Of a DNA stretch of 19,044 bases, positions 6,009 to 14,734 are shown in pieces (within the stretch, counting starts at the first letter, position 1; each line of letters opens with the position of its first letter). Under the pieces are notes generated by a model. It was not told the DNA's origin. It saw nothing but the letters and a program-made list of their open reading frames with translations, and searched no databases. Source of the stretch: Caulobacteraceae bacterium (GTDB lineage Bacteria > Pseudomonadota > Alphaproteobacteria > Caulobacterales > Caulobacteraceae); contig CANMXH010000017.1 of NCBI GenBank assembly GCA_947501315.1, positions 1 to 19,044 on the forward strand. Reading direction: 5' to 3'. A program made the translations under genes and the position numbers.

Positions 6009-7310
6009 ATGACAGACCAAGCCAAGGCCGCCCGTACGGCCACGCTGACCTTAGGCGACAAGACCGTCGAACTGCCGGTCCTTTCGGGCTCAACCGGCCC
6101 CGATGTCATCGATATCCGCAAGCTTTACGGGGCGACGGACGCCTTCACCTACGACCCCGGTTTCACCTCCACCGCGGCATGCGAAAGTGCTCTCACCTTC
6201 ATCGACGGCGATGTCGGCACACTGCTGCACCGCGGCTATCCGATCGACCAGCTGGCCTCGCAGTCGAACTTCATCGAGGTCTGCCACCTGCTGCTGCACG
6301 GCGAACTGCCGACCGCTACCCAGTACGAGCCGTTCGAACGCAGCATCACCATGCACACGATGCTGCACTCGCAGTTCGACCGCTTCTTCGAGGGCTTCCG
6401 CCGCGACGCACACCCGATGTCGATCATGGTCGGCACCGTCGGTGCGCTGTCGGCCTTCTATCACGACAGCCTAGACATCCACGATCCGGTCCAGCGCAAC
6501 ATCTCGGCCATCCGCCTTATCGCCAAGATGCCCACCCTCGCGGCCCGTGCCTACAAATACCACGTCGGACAGCCCTTCGTGTCGCCGCGCAACGACCTGA
6601 GCTACGCCGAGAATTTCCTGCGTATGTGTTTCGCGGTTCCGGCTGAGGAATACGTGGTCAATCCGGTGCTGGCCAAGGCCATGGACCGGATATTCATCCT
6701 CCATGCCGACCATGAGCAAAACGCCTCGACCTCGACCGTACGCCTGGCCGGTTCGTCGGGGGCCAATCCCTTCGCCTGTATTGCCGCCGGCATCGCCTGC
6801 CTGTGGGGCCCGAGCCATGGGGGTGCCAATGAAGAGGCGCTGAACATGCTCAAGGAGATCGGCACACCGGACAGGATTCCGGAGTTCATCGAGGGCGTGA
6901 AGGCCAAGAAGTACAAGCTGATGGGCTTCGGTCACCGGGTGTACAAAAACTACGACCCTCGCGCCAAGGTGATGAAGGAAAGCGCTGACGAGGTGCTGGC
7001 CGCCGTCGGTGATCCCAATGACCCCCTGTTCCAGGTCGCCAAGGAACTGGAGCGGATCGCGCTGAACGACGAGTATTTCATCGAGCGCAAACTGTTCCCG
7101 AACGTCGATTTCTATTCGGGCATCACCCTGTCGGCGATGGGCTTCCCGACCTCGATGTTCACGGTGCTGTTCTCGCTGGCCCGCACCGTGGGCTGGATTT
7201 CCCAGTGGCAGGAAATGATGGAAGACCCCGGCCAGAAAATCGGCCGCCCGCGCCAACTCTATACGGGTCCGACCGAGCGCAACTACGTGCCGATCCAGCT
7301 GCGCGGCTGA
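6009..7310 (+). CDS. gltA: Citrate synthase, type II (hexameric class)
   Basis: GltA condenses acetyl-CoA and oxaloacetate to citrate, the entry step of the TCA cycle. The 433-residue protein has the length of Gram-negative type II enzymes, including the N-terminal beta domain (KTVELPVLSGSTGPDVIDIRKLY). The catalytic triad is visible: His270 in GPSHGGANEE, His309 in GFGHRVYKNYDPR, and Asp367 in NVDFYSG. The start is the ATG preceded by GGGG at 6000-6003; another ATG at 5998 is out of frame and ends at once. It lies 66 bp after gltX in the same direction and ends 17 bp before a strong bidirectional terminator, so it closes the rightward unit. The 66-bp gap shows no clear hairpin or promoter, which suggests co-transcription with gltX at least in part. 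Confidence 0.98.
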   Translation: MTDQAKAARTATLTLGDKTVELPVLSGSTGPDVIDIRKLYGATDAFTYDPGFTSTAACESALTFIDGDVGTLLHRGYPIDQLASQSNFIEVCHLLLHGELPTATQYEPFERSITMHTMLHSQFDRFFEGFRRDAHPMSIMVGTVGALSAFYHDSLDIHDPVQRNISAIRLIAKMPTLAARAYKYHVGQPFVSPRNDLSYAENFLRMCFAVPAEEYVVNPVLAKAMDRIFILHADHEQNASTSTVRLAGSSGANPFACIAAGIACLWGPSHGGANEEALNMLKEIGTPDRIPEFIEGVKAKKYKLMGFGHRVYKNYDPRAKVMKESADEVLAAVGDPNDPLFQVAKELERIALNDEYFIERKLFPNVDFYSGITLSAMGFPTSMFTVLFSLARTVGWISQWQEMMEDPGQKIGRPRQLYTGPTERNYVPIQLRG

Positions 7311-7327
7311 TCCGCCTTCCGGACCGC

Positions 7328-7360
7328 AAAAACGCCGGGGCTCAGGCCCCGGCGTTTTTT
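7328..7360. terminator. Bidirectional intrinsic terminator shared by gltA and the lpxB operon
   Basis: Bases 7328-7341 pair perfectly with 7346-7359, a 14-bp stem with GC core CGCCGGGGC and a TCAG loop. Five A at the left foot and six T at the right foot give each strand its own U-tract. It ends gltA on the + strand and the long envelope operon on the - strand. The loop and left of the stem lie at the lpxB stop codon (7342-7344), so the right arm encodes the last residues of LpxB. Confidence 0.93.
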
Positions 7361-8514
7361 GTCTGGATTACCCTTAGCAAGGCATCCGCCGCGATCTCCG
7401 ACGGATCCCGACCCTCGCGCCCCATCCGGTCCAATGCCGCCGTCTGGCGCGCCGCCTGATCCGCCCGGGCAGCCGGGTCATCCAGCAGCCGGCCGACCTC
7501 AGCCGCCAGCTTCCCGGGCGTGGCATCGTCCTGGATCAGCTCGCGGGCGATTTCCTCGTCCGCTGCATGGTTGAACAGGGTGGCATATCTACCCGTGAAG
7601 AACGGCTTCATGATCGCATAGCTGAGCGGCTGGAAGCGGTAGGCAACCACCACAGGCGTGCCAGCAAGTGCCAGTTCGGTGGAAACGGTGCCGCTGGTCG
7701 CCAGGGCCACGGTGGCCGCACGCATGGCAGCGTATTTCTGGTCTTCCCCGACGACATGCGCGCGGAATGGCCAGGTAGCGACCCGGCCCGTGACATCGGC
7801 AGCCACCGTCCCGGCCGCGACCACGGCGATCTCCAGAGCCGGATAGGCGGCCTTCAGCCGGGCGACAGCCGCCTCATAGACCGGCGTCATCAACTTGATC
7901 TCCGACGGCCGGCTGCCCGGCAGCACGACCAGCAGGGGCGCAGCGGCAGCGATCCCGCGCGAGGCACGGAAAGCCACCGGATCGGCACCGCTCATATCCA
8001 CATGCAGCGCCTGGGATCCGACCACAGTGGTAGCAAGGCCCTCGCGCTCGAACCACGGCGCGTCGAAGGCATAGAGGGCCAGCAGGTGATCCACCGACGC
8101 CGCAAGCGTCTTCGCCCGCCCCGGTCGCGACGCCCAGACCTGTGGCCCGACGTATTTGATCAGTGGTGTGTCCGGCAGAGCCTCCCGCAGCGCCTTGGCA
8201 ACCCGGATGGTGAAACCCCAGCTGTCGATCAGCACCACAGCGTCGGGCTTCTCGGCAAGGCCGAGTGCCACCGTGTCGGCGACACGGCGCTTGACGATGC
8301 CGTAGGCCTTCAGCCCCTCAATCCAGCCCAGCACAGATAATTCTGCAATGTCGAAGGGACTTTGGACCCCCTGTTCCGCCATCCGCGGACCACCTATGCC
8401 GACGAAGGTGACCTCGGCCCCAAGCCGTGCCTTCAGCGCACGCGCCAGACCGGCTCCGAGCGCATCGCCAGAGGCCTCGGCGGCGACCAGCATGACCTTC
8501 AGCAGCCGGCTCAT
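7342..8514 (-). CDS. lpxB: Lipid-A-disaccharide synthase
   Basis: LpxB joins UDP-diacylglucosamine and lipid X into the tetra-acylated disaccharide 1-phosphate of lipid A, as a GT-B glycosyltransferase (family GT19) on the inner face of the membrane. The 390-residue protein opens with LKVMLVAAEASGDALGAGL and shows GIGGPRMAEQG (39-49), VVLIDSWGF with Asp97, KYVGPQVWASRPGRAK (120-135) and LPGSRPSEI (198-206), all family landmarks. Where many LpxB have a VGHP-like motif this one reads VVGSQ (164-168). Its ATG overlaps the lpxI stop as ATGA, with GGGGTGAG just upstream as ribosome binding site. It is the last gene of the operon and its stop codon lies in the terminator loop. Confidence 0.97.
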   Translation of the reverse strand: MSRLLKVMLVAAEASGDALGAGLARALKARLGAEVTFVGIGGPRMAEQGVQSPFDIAELSVLGWIEGLKAYGIVKRRVADTVALGLAEKPDAVVLIDSWGFTIRVAKALREALPDTPLIKYVGPQVWASRPGRAKTLAASVDHLLALYAFDAPWFEREGLATTVVGSQALHVDMSGADPVAFRASRGIAAAAPLLVVLPGSRPSEIKLMTPVYEAAVARLKAAYPALEIAVVAAGTVAADVTGRVATWPFRAHVVGEDQKYAAMRAATVALATSGTVSTELALAGTPVVVAYRFQPLSYAIMKPFFTGRYATLFNHAADEEIARELIQDDATPGKLAAEVGRLLDDPAARADQAARQTAALDRMGREGRDPSEIAADALLRVIQTKNAGA

Positions 8515-9341
8515 CGCTGCTCACCCCAGACGAACAGCCCCAGCCGGTCCGCGGCCTCGATCAGTCCGGCCCGGTCGATCAGGATCAACCCGCCCGCTAG
8601 GCCCCCGACTCCCGCCAGACCCGCTGCCGCGGCCATCTCGACCGTTCGGGCTCCGATCACCGGCATGTCGACCCGCATGTCCTGGATCGGCTTCGGGGCC
8701 TTGGCGAGCGCACCCTTGCGCTCCCGCGCCGAGCCGCGCAGGTCAGCGGGCAGACCCGCGACCCGGGCCAGCATGGCGTCCGTGCCCTCCTGGGCCTCCA
8801 CCGCCAGCACCAGACCGTGGCAGACCACCGCACCCTGGCCGACATCCAGTTCGCCCGACTTTTCGGCAACATGGAGCGCCTTTCTGAGATCAGAAAGCTG
8901 CTCTTCTGTCGGTCGAACCGCGCCAAGGGCTCCGGCCGTCAGGGTCTCACCGCCCAGAATGTCGTCAGCGCCCTCGATGGCGTAGCCCTCGCCCTCGAAC
9001 ACCGACAGGATCTTGCGCAACAGGGCGTCATCGCCCCGGGTCGCGGCGGCGATGATACCCGGCATCAGGGCTGCACCCTTCAGATCGGGCTTCAGGGTCC
9101 TGAAATCCGGACGGCTGACCGTGCCTGCGAAACACACAGCCGTGCAGCCCGCTTTTTTCAGCGCCGAAAGAATCCGGCCGAACTCGGCCATCCCCGCCTC
9201 GAGGCCGGGGTAACGCGCCAGATGAACATCGGCAAACCCCGCCAGCCGGACCACGAAGACCGGACGGCCCTCGGCCTCGCACCGCGCTGCCACCGAGACC
9301 GGCAAGGCCCCGCCGCCGGCGATCAGGCCCAGCTTGTTCAT
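8511..9341 (-). CDS. lpxI: UDP-2,3-diacylglucosamine pyrophosphatase LpxI (DUF1009)
   Basis: LpxI hydrolyses UDP-2,3-diacylglucosamine to lipid X, the fourth step of lipid A synthesis. It is the unrelated replacement for LpxH in many alphaproteobacteria, first characterised in Caulobacter crescentus. The 276-residue protein starts MNKLGLIAGGGALPVSVA, has the N-terminal domain to about 130, and a C-terminal domain with MRVDMPVIGARTVEMAA; Asp225 here falls at the number of the catalytic Asp known from the Caulobacter enzyme. The frame extends to 9536 upstream, but that part overlaps lpxA and is not LpxI-like; the ATG at 9341, 13 bp after the lpxA stop and preceded by GAAAG, is the start. It sits between lpxA and lpxB, the substrate-making and product-using steps. 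Confidence 0.97.
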   Translation of the reverse strand: MNKLGLIAGGGALPVSVAARCEAEGRPVFVVRLAGFADVHLARYPGLEAGMAEFGRILSALKKAGCTAVCFAGTVSRPDFRTLKPDLKGAALMPGIIAAATRGDDALLRKILSVFEGEGYAIEGADDILGGETLTAGALGAVRPTEEQLSDLRKALHVAEKSGELDVGQGAVVCHGLVLAVEAQEGTDAMLARVAGLPADLRGSARERKGALAKAPKPIQDMRVDMPVIGARTVEMAAAAGLAGVGGLAGGLILIDRAGLIEAADRLGLFVWGEQR

Positions 9342-9354
9342 TCGGCCAACTTTC

Positions 9355-10143
9355 CTAGACGCCCGGCAGGCAAAGCGGGCGTTTTCCGGCTTCGCGGATG
9401 AAGGTGGTGATTTCCATGATCTCTGGCAGGTCGACATAACCGGCTTCGACGAGGTCAAGGCGCTCGGCAAAGGTTCCAGCGCCCTCGAACAGTTCGCGGT
9501 AGCCCGCCAGCAGTCTGCGGATGGCGGCCTTGTCATAGCCCTTGCGCTTCAACCCGATCAGATTCAGCCCGTGCAGCTGCGCGTGGTTTCCCCATGCCGA
9601 ACCATAGGGGATGACGTCTCGCGTGACGGCCGCCAGCCCGCCGATGATGGCACCCTGCCCCACCCGCCCGAATTGATGGACCGCAGACAGCCCGCCCAGA
9701 AACACCCGGTCGCCGACCTCTGAATGTCCGCCGAGGGTTGCCTGGTTGGCAAAGGTGACATGGTCGCCGACGATCGCGTCATGGCCGACATGGGCTCCCG
9801 TCATAAACATACAGCCCTTGCCAATCCGGGTCAGTCCGCCGCCGACCGGGGTTCCCCGATTGAAGGTGCTGTGTTCGCGGACGAGGCAGTCCTCGCCGAT
9901 CTCGAGCCTCACCGGCTCACCCTTGTAGCCGCCATGCTGCGGATCACCGCCGATGACGCAAAACGGATGGATTGTCGTCCGGGCACCCACCACCGTATCC
10001 TGCTGGATTACGACATGGCTGAGCAGACGCACGTCCTCGCCGAGCTCCACACCGGGTCCGACCACGCTCCAGGGTCCGATCTCGACCCCGTCGGCCAGAG
10101 CCGCGCCGCTGTCGACCATGGCTGTGGGGTGAATACGGCTCAT
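9355..10143 (-). CDS. lpxA: UDP-N-acetylglucosamine O-acyltransferase
   Basis: LpxA moves a 3-hydroxyacyl chain from acyl carrier protein to the 3-OH of UDP-GlcNAc, the first step of lipid A synthesis in the cytoplasm. The 262-residue length is standard. The first two thirds are hexapeptide repeats of a left-handed beta helix (for example IHPTAMVDSGAALADGVEIGPWSVVG), and the last part is the helical C-terminal domain. The catalytic base is probably His121 in GAHVGHDAIVGD, matching His125 of the E. coli enzyme; ATLGGH ends at His140. The ATG overlaps the fabZ stop as ATGA with no strong ribosome binding site, which suggests translational coupling. Confidence 0.97.
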   Translation of the reverse strand: MSRIHPTAMVDSGAALADGVEIGPWSVVGPGVELGEDVRLLSHVVIQQDTVVGARTTIHPFCVIGGDPQHGGYKGEPVRLEIGEDCLVREHSTFNRGTPVGGGLTRIGKGCMFMTGAHVGHDAIVGDHVTFANQATLGGHSEVGDRVFLGGLSAVHQFGRVGQGAIIGGLAAVTRDVIPYGSAWGNHAQLHGLNLIGLKRKGYDKAAIRRLLAGYRELFEGAGTFAERLDLVEAGYVDLPEIMEITTFIREAGKRPLCLPGV

Positions 10144-10607
10144 GATGCGGCCGACGGGTCGACTGCGACCATCATGGCCGCGAACTCGGCCTCTGACGCC
10201 AACTTGCCGTCTATGAATGTCTCGCCCCGGAATTTGAAGATGTCGCCCCGGACCTTGGTCACCACCACCTGCATCCGCAGCTGATCACCCGGCCGGGCGG
10301 GCTTGCGGAAGCGGACACCGTCGATCGACATGAACATGATCACCTTGCCCTCGACCTGGACATCCATCGATTTGGACATCAGCAAAGCGCCGGTCTGGGC
10401 CATGGCCTCGACAATCATCACACCGGGCATGACGGGATCGATCGGGAAATGGCCGGGGAAAAAGGGCTCGTTGTGGGTAACGTTCTTGATGCCCGTAATC
10501 GAGGTATTGGCGACAAAATCCTCTGCCTTGTCGACCAACAGGAAAGGATAGCGGTGCGGCAGCCTGCGCATCACCTCGGCATAGTCGATCTTGCCGTCGT
10601 CGCTCAT
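10140..10607 (-). CDS. fabZ: 3-hydroxyacyl-[acyl-carrier-protein] dehydratase FabZ
   Basis: FabZ removes water from 3-hydroxyacyl-ACP in fatty acid elongation and so competes with LpxA and LpxD for the same hydroxyacyl-ACP pool. The 155-residue hot-dog protein has the usual LPHRYPFLLVDK start region and the active-site stretch FFPGHFPIDPVMPGVMIVEAMAQ with His53 and Glu67. The open frame runs to 10838, but the upstream 77 codons overlap lpxD and are not FabZ-like. The ATG at 10607 is preceded by GAGGAAGG seven bases away. It lies 25 bp after lpxD, and overlaps lpxA by four bases. Confidence 0.97.
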   Translation of the reverse strand: MSDDGKIDYAEVMRRLPHRYPFLLVDKAEDFVANTSITGIKNVTHNEPFFPGHFPIDPVMPGVMIVEAMAQTGALLMSKSMDVQVEGKVIMFMSIDGVRFRKPARPGDQLRMQVVVTKVRGDIFKFRGETFIDGKLASEAEFAAMMVAVDPSAAS

Positions 10608-10632
10608 CCTGCGGCCTTCCTCACCATGCGCG

Positions 10633-11634
10633 TCAGGCGCGCCCCTTCGGTGACGTCTGTTTGGCGAGCCAGACGGCTTCGCGCAAGGACTGGCGGATAG
10701 GCTTGGCCGGATAGCCCGACCAGGTCTCACCCGCCGGGATATCGGCAAGCACTCCGGCCCCACCGGCCACACGGGCCCCTGCGCCGATCCTGATGTGGTC
10801 CCCGACACCCGCCTGCCCCCCGAAAATGACATTGTCACCGACGGTGCAGGACCCCGAAATCCCGGTAAAGGCGGCCATCAGACAGTTGCGCCCGATGACG
10901 CAGTTGTGGGCGATCATGACCAGATTATCGATCTTGGTATTCTCGCCGATGACGGTGTCGTCATAGGCTCCGCGGTCGATGCAGGAATTGGCCCCGACCG
11001 TGACGCCGTCCTGCAGGATCACACGGCCAAGCTGGGGCACATCGACAGGACCGGTTTTCGACCTTGCCGCTCCGAAGCCCGCCTCGCCGATCCGCACGCC
11101 GGCGAACAGGCTAACGCGGTCCCCGATCAGTGCGAAGCTGACACTGACATTGTTGCCGATAACGCAGTCGCGCCCGATCTGGACACCCGGACCAATGACG
11201 CTGTTGGCACCGATACGCGTCCCTCGCCCTATGCGCGCACCGGGGCCAACCACCACGCCGGGTTCGAACACCACGGTGTCGTCCTCGGCGGCCGCATCGC
11301 GATCCGCGGCGGTCAGGAAAATCGGGCGATGGAGGGCCAGGGAGGCGTGCGCCCAGGCGGCCTGGGGCTGGTCCGATACGATCACAGCCGAACCAGCCGG
11401 GGCGCTTTCGATCGCCGCCTCGGGAAGGATCACACATCCGGCCCGGGTCTGGGCCAGGGCCGCAACGAATTTGCGATCTCCCAGATAGGCCACGTCACTC
11501 GACGAGGCGGACCCGAGCGGCGCGACGGCGGAGATCTGTCGATCCCCGCCTCGAAGGACCTCGCCGCCAACCCGCCCGGCCAGTTCCGCCACGCTCAGCG
11601 CGGGCAGGCTGTCGAAAAAGCGCGGATCAGGCAT
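10633..11634 (-). CDS. lpxD: UDP-3-O-acylglucosamine N-acyltransferase
   Basis: LpxD adds the second 3-hydroxyacyl chain, onto the amino group of UDP-3-O-acylglucosamine, the third step of lipid A synthesis. The 333-residue protein has the uridine-binding N-terminal domain (about 1-110, with AYLGDRKFVAALAQTRAGCVIL) and then a left-handed beta helix of hexapeptide repeats. His243 in NLVMIAHNCVIG is in the position of the catalytic His of this family. The ATG follows the skp stop by seven bases, and AAGG inside that stop region can serve as ribosome binding site. The preceding LpxC step is not encoded in the window; lpxC is usually elsewhere. Confidence 0.97.
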   Translation of the reverse strand: MPDPRFFDSLPALSVAELAGRVGGEVLRGGDRQISAVAPLGSASSSDVAYLGDRKFVAALAQTRAGCVILPEAAIESAPAGSAVIVSDQPQAAWAHASLALHRPIFLTAADRDAAAEDDTVVFEPGVVVGPGARIGRGTRIGANSVIGPGVQIGRDCVIGNNVSVSFALIGDRVSLFAGVRIGEAGFGAARSKTGPVDVPQLGRVILQDGVTVGANSCIDRGAYDDTVIGENTKIDNLVMIAHNCVIGRNCLMAAFTGISGSCTVGDNVIFGGQAGVGDHIRIGAGARVAGGAGVLADIPAGETWSGYPAKPIRQSLREAVWLAKQTSPKGRA

Positions 11635-11641
11635 GGGTGCC

Positions 11642-12220
11642 TTACTGCTGAACCTGGGCCGGCACTTCGAGACGATTGAAGGAGATCGACGGAAGGCTGG
11701 CGTTCAGGCGCTGGATGACCAGGTCGGTCACATCCATGGCCGGGTTGGAGATATAGACCGCCGACCGATCCAGCAGCAGGCCGCAACCACGCTCCTGGTA
11801 CACGGCGACCAGAATGGGGTCAGCCGCCTGGGCGATGGTCCGGATCTGCATCTGCTGCGTGTACTGGAGCTCGGCCTGGCGACGCTGTTCCAGCTGCTGG
11901 GCCTCCTGGGCACGGGCCTGCCAGGCACGCGCGCGAGAGCCGTCCGGATCGGCCGCCTGGCCTCCCTGTTGCAGGGTCTGGGCCTCTGTCTGAAGGATGG
12001 CACCATAGGGCGCGAGTTCGCCCTGCACTTCTGTGATCAGCCGCTGCATACCCGCCTGGACGGACTGGCCGGCCATCGACTGAGCCAGCAAACGATCGTT
12101 GTGGAACACACAGACGCCGGGCAGGACCGGGCCCGGATTGGTCGGGGCCTGAGCCTGGGCTGCGGCAGCGCCGGCAGCCAGTGACGCGAGGGCGAAAGCG
12201 CCGATTGCGAACAGTTTCAT
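11642..12220 (-). CDS. skp: OmpH/Skp-family periplasmic outer-membrane protein chaperone
   Basis: Skp-type chaperones are periplasmic trimers that hold unfolded outer-membrane proteins on their way to BamA. The 192-residue protein begins with a clear signal peptide (MKLFAIGAFALASLAAGAAA, cleavage probably near residue 20-24). After a short beta strand around 35-41 comes a Q/A/E-rich region at about 43-130 that would form the helical tentacle, then the strands YQERGCGLLLDRSAVYI at 141-157. Two cysteines, Cys37 and Cys146, lie in the two edge segments of the body; E. coli Skp has none. AAAGG six bases before the ATG is the ribosome binding site. It sits 33 bp after bamA and 7 bp before lpxD, the order seen in most proteobacteria. 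The match is by context and architecture more than by sequence. Confidence 0.88.
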   Translation of the reverse strand: MKLFAIGAFALASLAAGAAAAQAQAPTNPGPVLPGVCVFHNDRLLAQSMAGQSVQAGMQRLITEVQGELAPYGAILQTEAQTLQQGGQAADPDGSRARAWQARAQEAQQLEQRRQAELQYTQQMQIRTIAQAADPILVAVYQERGCGLLLDRSAVYISNPAMDVTDLVIQRLNASLPSISFNRLEVPAQVQQ

Positions 12221-12253
12221 CGTGAACCTTTGATGCGGAAAAAATCGCCCGCG

Positions 12254-14734
12254 TTAGAACTGTGTGGAAGTCGAGAAGCGGAACGTTTCTGTTTTGTCGT
12301 AATCTTCCTGACCGAGGATCTGGCTAAGGTCGAAGCGGATCGGGCCCATTGGCGACTTCCAGTGGATACTCACACCGGCAGAGGCTCGCAAGGCGAGCTC
12401 GTCGACGATGTAAACGTTCGGCACGCCGCTGGGCGTGGTCGTATAGCGGTCATCGAGGACGCCGAGGGTGCCGACATCCGTAAACAACGATGTGCGGATG
12501 CCATACTCTTCAGGCAGGCCGTTCGGGACGGTGATTTCCAGCGTGCTGACGGCGTAGAAATTGCCACCCAGGGCGTCGTTGTTGGTTCCCGGGGTCAGGT
12601 CGCGCGGGCCAATGCCGGCGGTCTCGAAGCCACGGAAGCTGTTTCCACCCTTGAAGAAGCGGTCATTGATCCGGATCGGATCGCCACCCCAGCCGCCGAT
12701 ATAACCCACCGAGGCCGTGGCCGTGACGACCCAGTCCGGGGTGATGCCCCAGAAGGCCGATACGTCCGCCTCGGTCTTGATGTAGTTCACATCACCGCCG
12801 ATGCCTGCGAAATCCTGGCGCAGGGTACCGGTCCAGCCGCGTGTGGGCCGCACAGGATCGTTCCGGCGATCGACGAGCAGCGTATAGCCGGCCGAGGAGT
12901 TCAGGAAGGAGCCGACCTGGTCACACAGGGCGTTGGCCCCGCCACCACCGTTGCAGTAGCCCTGCGGCACGATGATTTCATCGCTTTTCAGGAAATAGCG
13001 CGTGCTGAGCAGGGTGTAGCCGTTCAGCGGATAGGACAGCCGCACGCCTCCACCGGTCGAACGGTAGTCGTAGGAAGAGAATTCACTCAGATCGTAACGC
13101 GAGTGGAAGGCGTCAAAACCCGCACGCAGATCCCGACCGAGGAATTTTGGCTCGGTGAAGCGGAAATCGATCTGCTGGCGGAGCGACCCCCACTCTACCC
13201 GGGCAACCACATTCTGGCCCCGGCCCCGGAAATTCCGCTCGGTGATGCCCAGGTTGACCACAAAGGAGTCGACCGAGCTGAACCCCGCCCCGACAGAGAG
13301 CTCACCGGTGGGCTGCTCCTCGACGGTGACATTGACCACAGACCGGTCGGCGGCCGTGCCGCGGGCCTCTTCGACGGTGACTTCCTTGAAGAAGCCCAGG
13401 GCCCGCAGATTGTTGCGCGACCGTTCCAGAAGGGTGCGGTTGAAGGCGTCACCCTCGGTCAGCATCATCTCACGACGGACGACGTTATCCAGCGTCCGCG
13501 TGTTGCCGATCACATTGATGCGGTCGACATAGACCCGCTGACCTTCCCGGATGTTGAACGTGACATCCACCGTATCGGTCTCGGGGTTGGCGCGATAGTT
13601 CGGCTCAATCTCGACGAAGGCATAGCCCGCCGATCCGGCGGCGAACGTCAGGGCGTCGACCGCGGACTCGATCTTGTCACTCTCGTAAAGATCACCGGTG
13701 CTGATCGGCAACAACAGCTTCAGGAAGTCAGGATTGAGACGGTCGTTCTCGGTGACGACGTCGACCTCGCCGAAATTATAGCGATCGCCCTCGTCCACCG
13801 TCAGGGTGATGCCGAACGAGCTGTCGTCCGGTGCCAGTTCCGAAATCGCTGACAGGACCCGGAAATCATAATAGCCGCGGTTGGTGTAGAATTTCCGCAG
13901 TTGCTCGCGGTCGTAGTCCAGCCGGTTCGGATCGTAATTGTCGTTGGTGGTGAACAGGCGGTACCAGGCCGACTCCTGCGTCACCATAACCTCGCGCAAC
14001 TCGCTGTCCGAATAGGCGCTGTTGCCAAGGAAGGTGATGGATCGAACGCCCGTCTCGGGACCCTCATTGATCTCGAACACCACATCAACGCGGTTCTGGT
14101 CCAACTGGACGATCTTGGGTGTGACCGTGGCCGAGATCCGCCCCGACAGGCGGTAGAGCTCGACGATCTTGCCGACATCTTCCTGGATGCGGGCCCGGGT
14201 ATAGATGCCACGCGGCCTGAGCGTGACTTCTTCACGAAGCTTGTCCTCGCTGACCGCGCCGTTCCCTTCGAACACCACCTGGTTGATGATCGGGTTCTCG
14301 ACGATTTCGACCACAAGGTCGCCGTTCGGCTGCACGCCCAGCTGGACGTCGGCAAAGAGCTGGGTCCGGGTCAGGGTTCGGACAGCGACATCCAGGACTG
14401 CGGCGTCGACCGTGTCGCCGGGCTGGATCGGCAGATAGGACAGGACCGTCGTCTGGTCGATCCTCTGGTTACCACGCACAAGAATGCGACTGATCGTGAC
14501 GCGCTGGTCCTGCACTGCGGCTGCCGGGGCTGCAGCGGGGGGACCCACCTGCACCGGGGCGGGCTGGATCACCGGAGCGGCCGGGCTCTGACTCTGGGCC
14601 ATGGCCGGGCCAGCCATCCCTGCGGCGGCCGCAAGGGCCATCAGGCTGGGGCGGAGGGCCCTGACGAAACGGAAGGCGGACGCATCTTGTCGGATCATAC
14701 GGGAAACCATCGGGGGCTGGCGTAGGCTCGTCAT
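12254..14734 (-). CDS. bamA: Outer membrane protein assembly factor BamA
   Basis: BamA is the core of the outer-membrane beta-barrel assembly machine. The 826-residue precursor has a signal peptide ending in GMAGPAMA (cleavage after about residue 46), a proline/alanine-rich spacer, five POTRA domains (about 75-430) and a 16-strand barrel ending in the Phe that outer-membrane proteins carry (RFSTSTQF). The loop-6 motif is FRGF at 700-703, where most have VRGF. Cys594 and Cys604, ten residues apart in a glycine-rich loop, may form a disulfide. The chosen ATG overlaps the rseP stop as ATGA and gives an unusually long positively charged n-region; Met9 (14710) or Met13 (14698) are alternative starts. 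Neighbours rseP and skp serve the same envelope pathway. Confidence 0.97.
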   Translation of the reverse strand: MTSLRQPPMVSRMIRQDASAFRFVRALRPSLMALAAAAGMAGPAMAQSQSPAAPVIQPAPVQVGPPAAAPAAAVQDQRVTISRILVRGNQRIDQTTVLSYLPIQPGDTVDAAVLDVAVRTLTRTQLFADVQLGVQPNGDLVVEIVENPIINQVVFEGNGAVSEDKLREEVTLRPRGIYTRARIQEDVGKIVELYRLSGRISATVTPKIVQLDQNRVDVVFEINEGPETGVRSITFLGNSAYSDSELREVMVTQESAWYRLFTTNDNYDPNRLDYDREQLRKFYTNRGYYDFRVLSAISELAPDDSSFGITLTVDEGDRYNFGEVDVVTENDRLNPDFLKLLLPISTGDLYESDKIESAVDALTFAAGSAGYAFVEIEPNYRANPETDTVDVTFNIREGQRVYVDRINVIGNTRTLDNVVRREMMLTEGDAFNRTLLERSRNNLRALGFFKEVTVEEARGTAADRSVVNVTVEEQPTGELSVGAGFSSVDSFVVNLGITERNFRGRGQNVVARVEWGSLRQQIDFRFTEPKFLGRDLRAGFDAFHSRYDLSEFSSYDYRSTGGGVRLSYPLNGYTLLSTRYFLKSDEIIVPQGYCNGGGGANALCDQVGSFLNSSAGYTLLVDRRNDPVRPTRGWTGTLRQDFAGIGGDVNYIKTEADVSAFWGITPDWVVTATASVGYIGGWGGDPIRINDRFFKGGNSFRGFETAGIGPRDLTPGTNNDALGGNFYAVSTLEITVPNGLPEEYGIRTSLFTDVGTLGVLDDRYTTTPSGVPNVYIVDELALRASAGVSIHWKSPMGPIRFDLSQILGQEDYDKTETFRFSTSTQF

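Noticed and set aside
12221..12253. Terminator between bamA and skp suggested by a run of six T on the - strand
   Set aside because: The T run is not preceded by a proper GC-rich stem-loop, and the neighbours form a conserved operon.
12230..13852. Long open frame of 540 codons on the + strand opposite bamA
   Set aside because: It is antisense to a well-supported bamA, lacks any recognisable motif, and has the composition of a GC-rich shadow frame.
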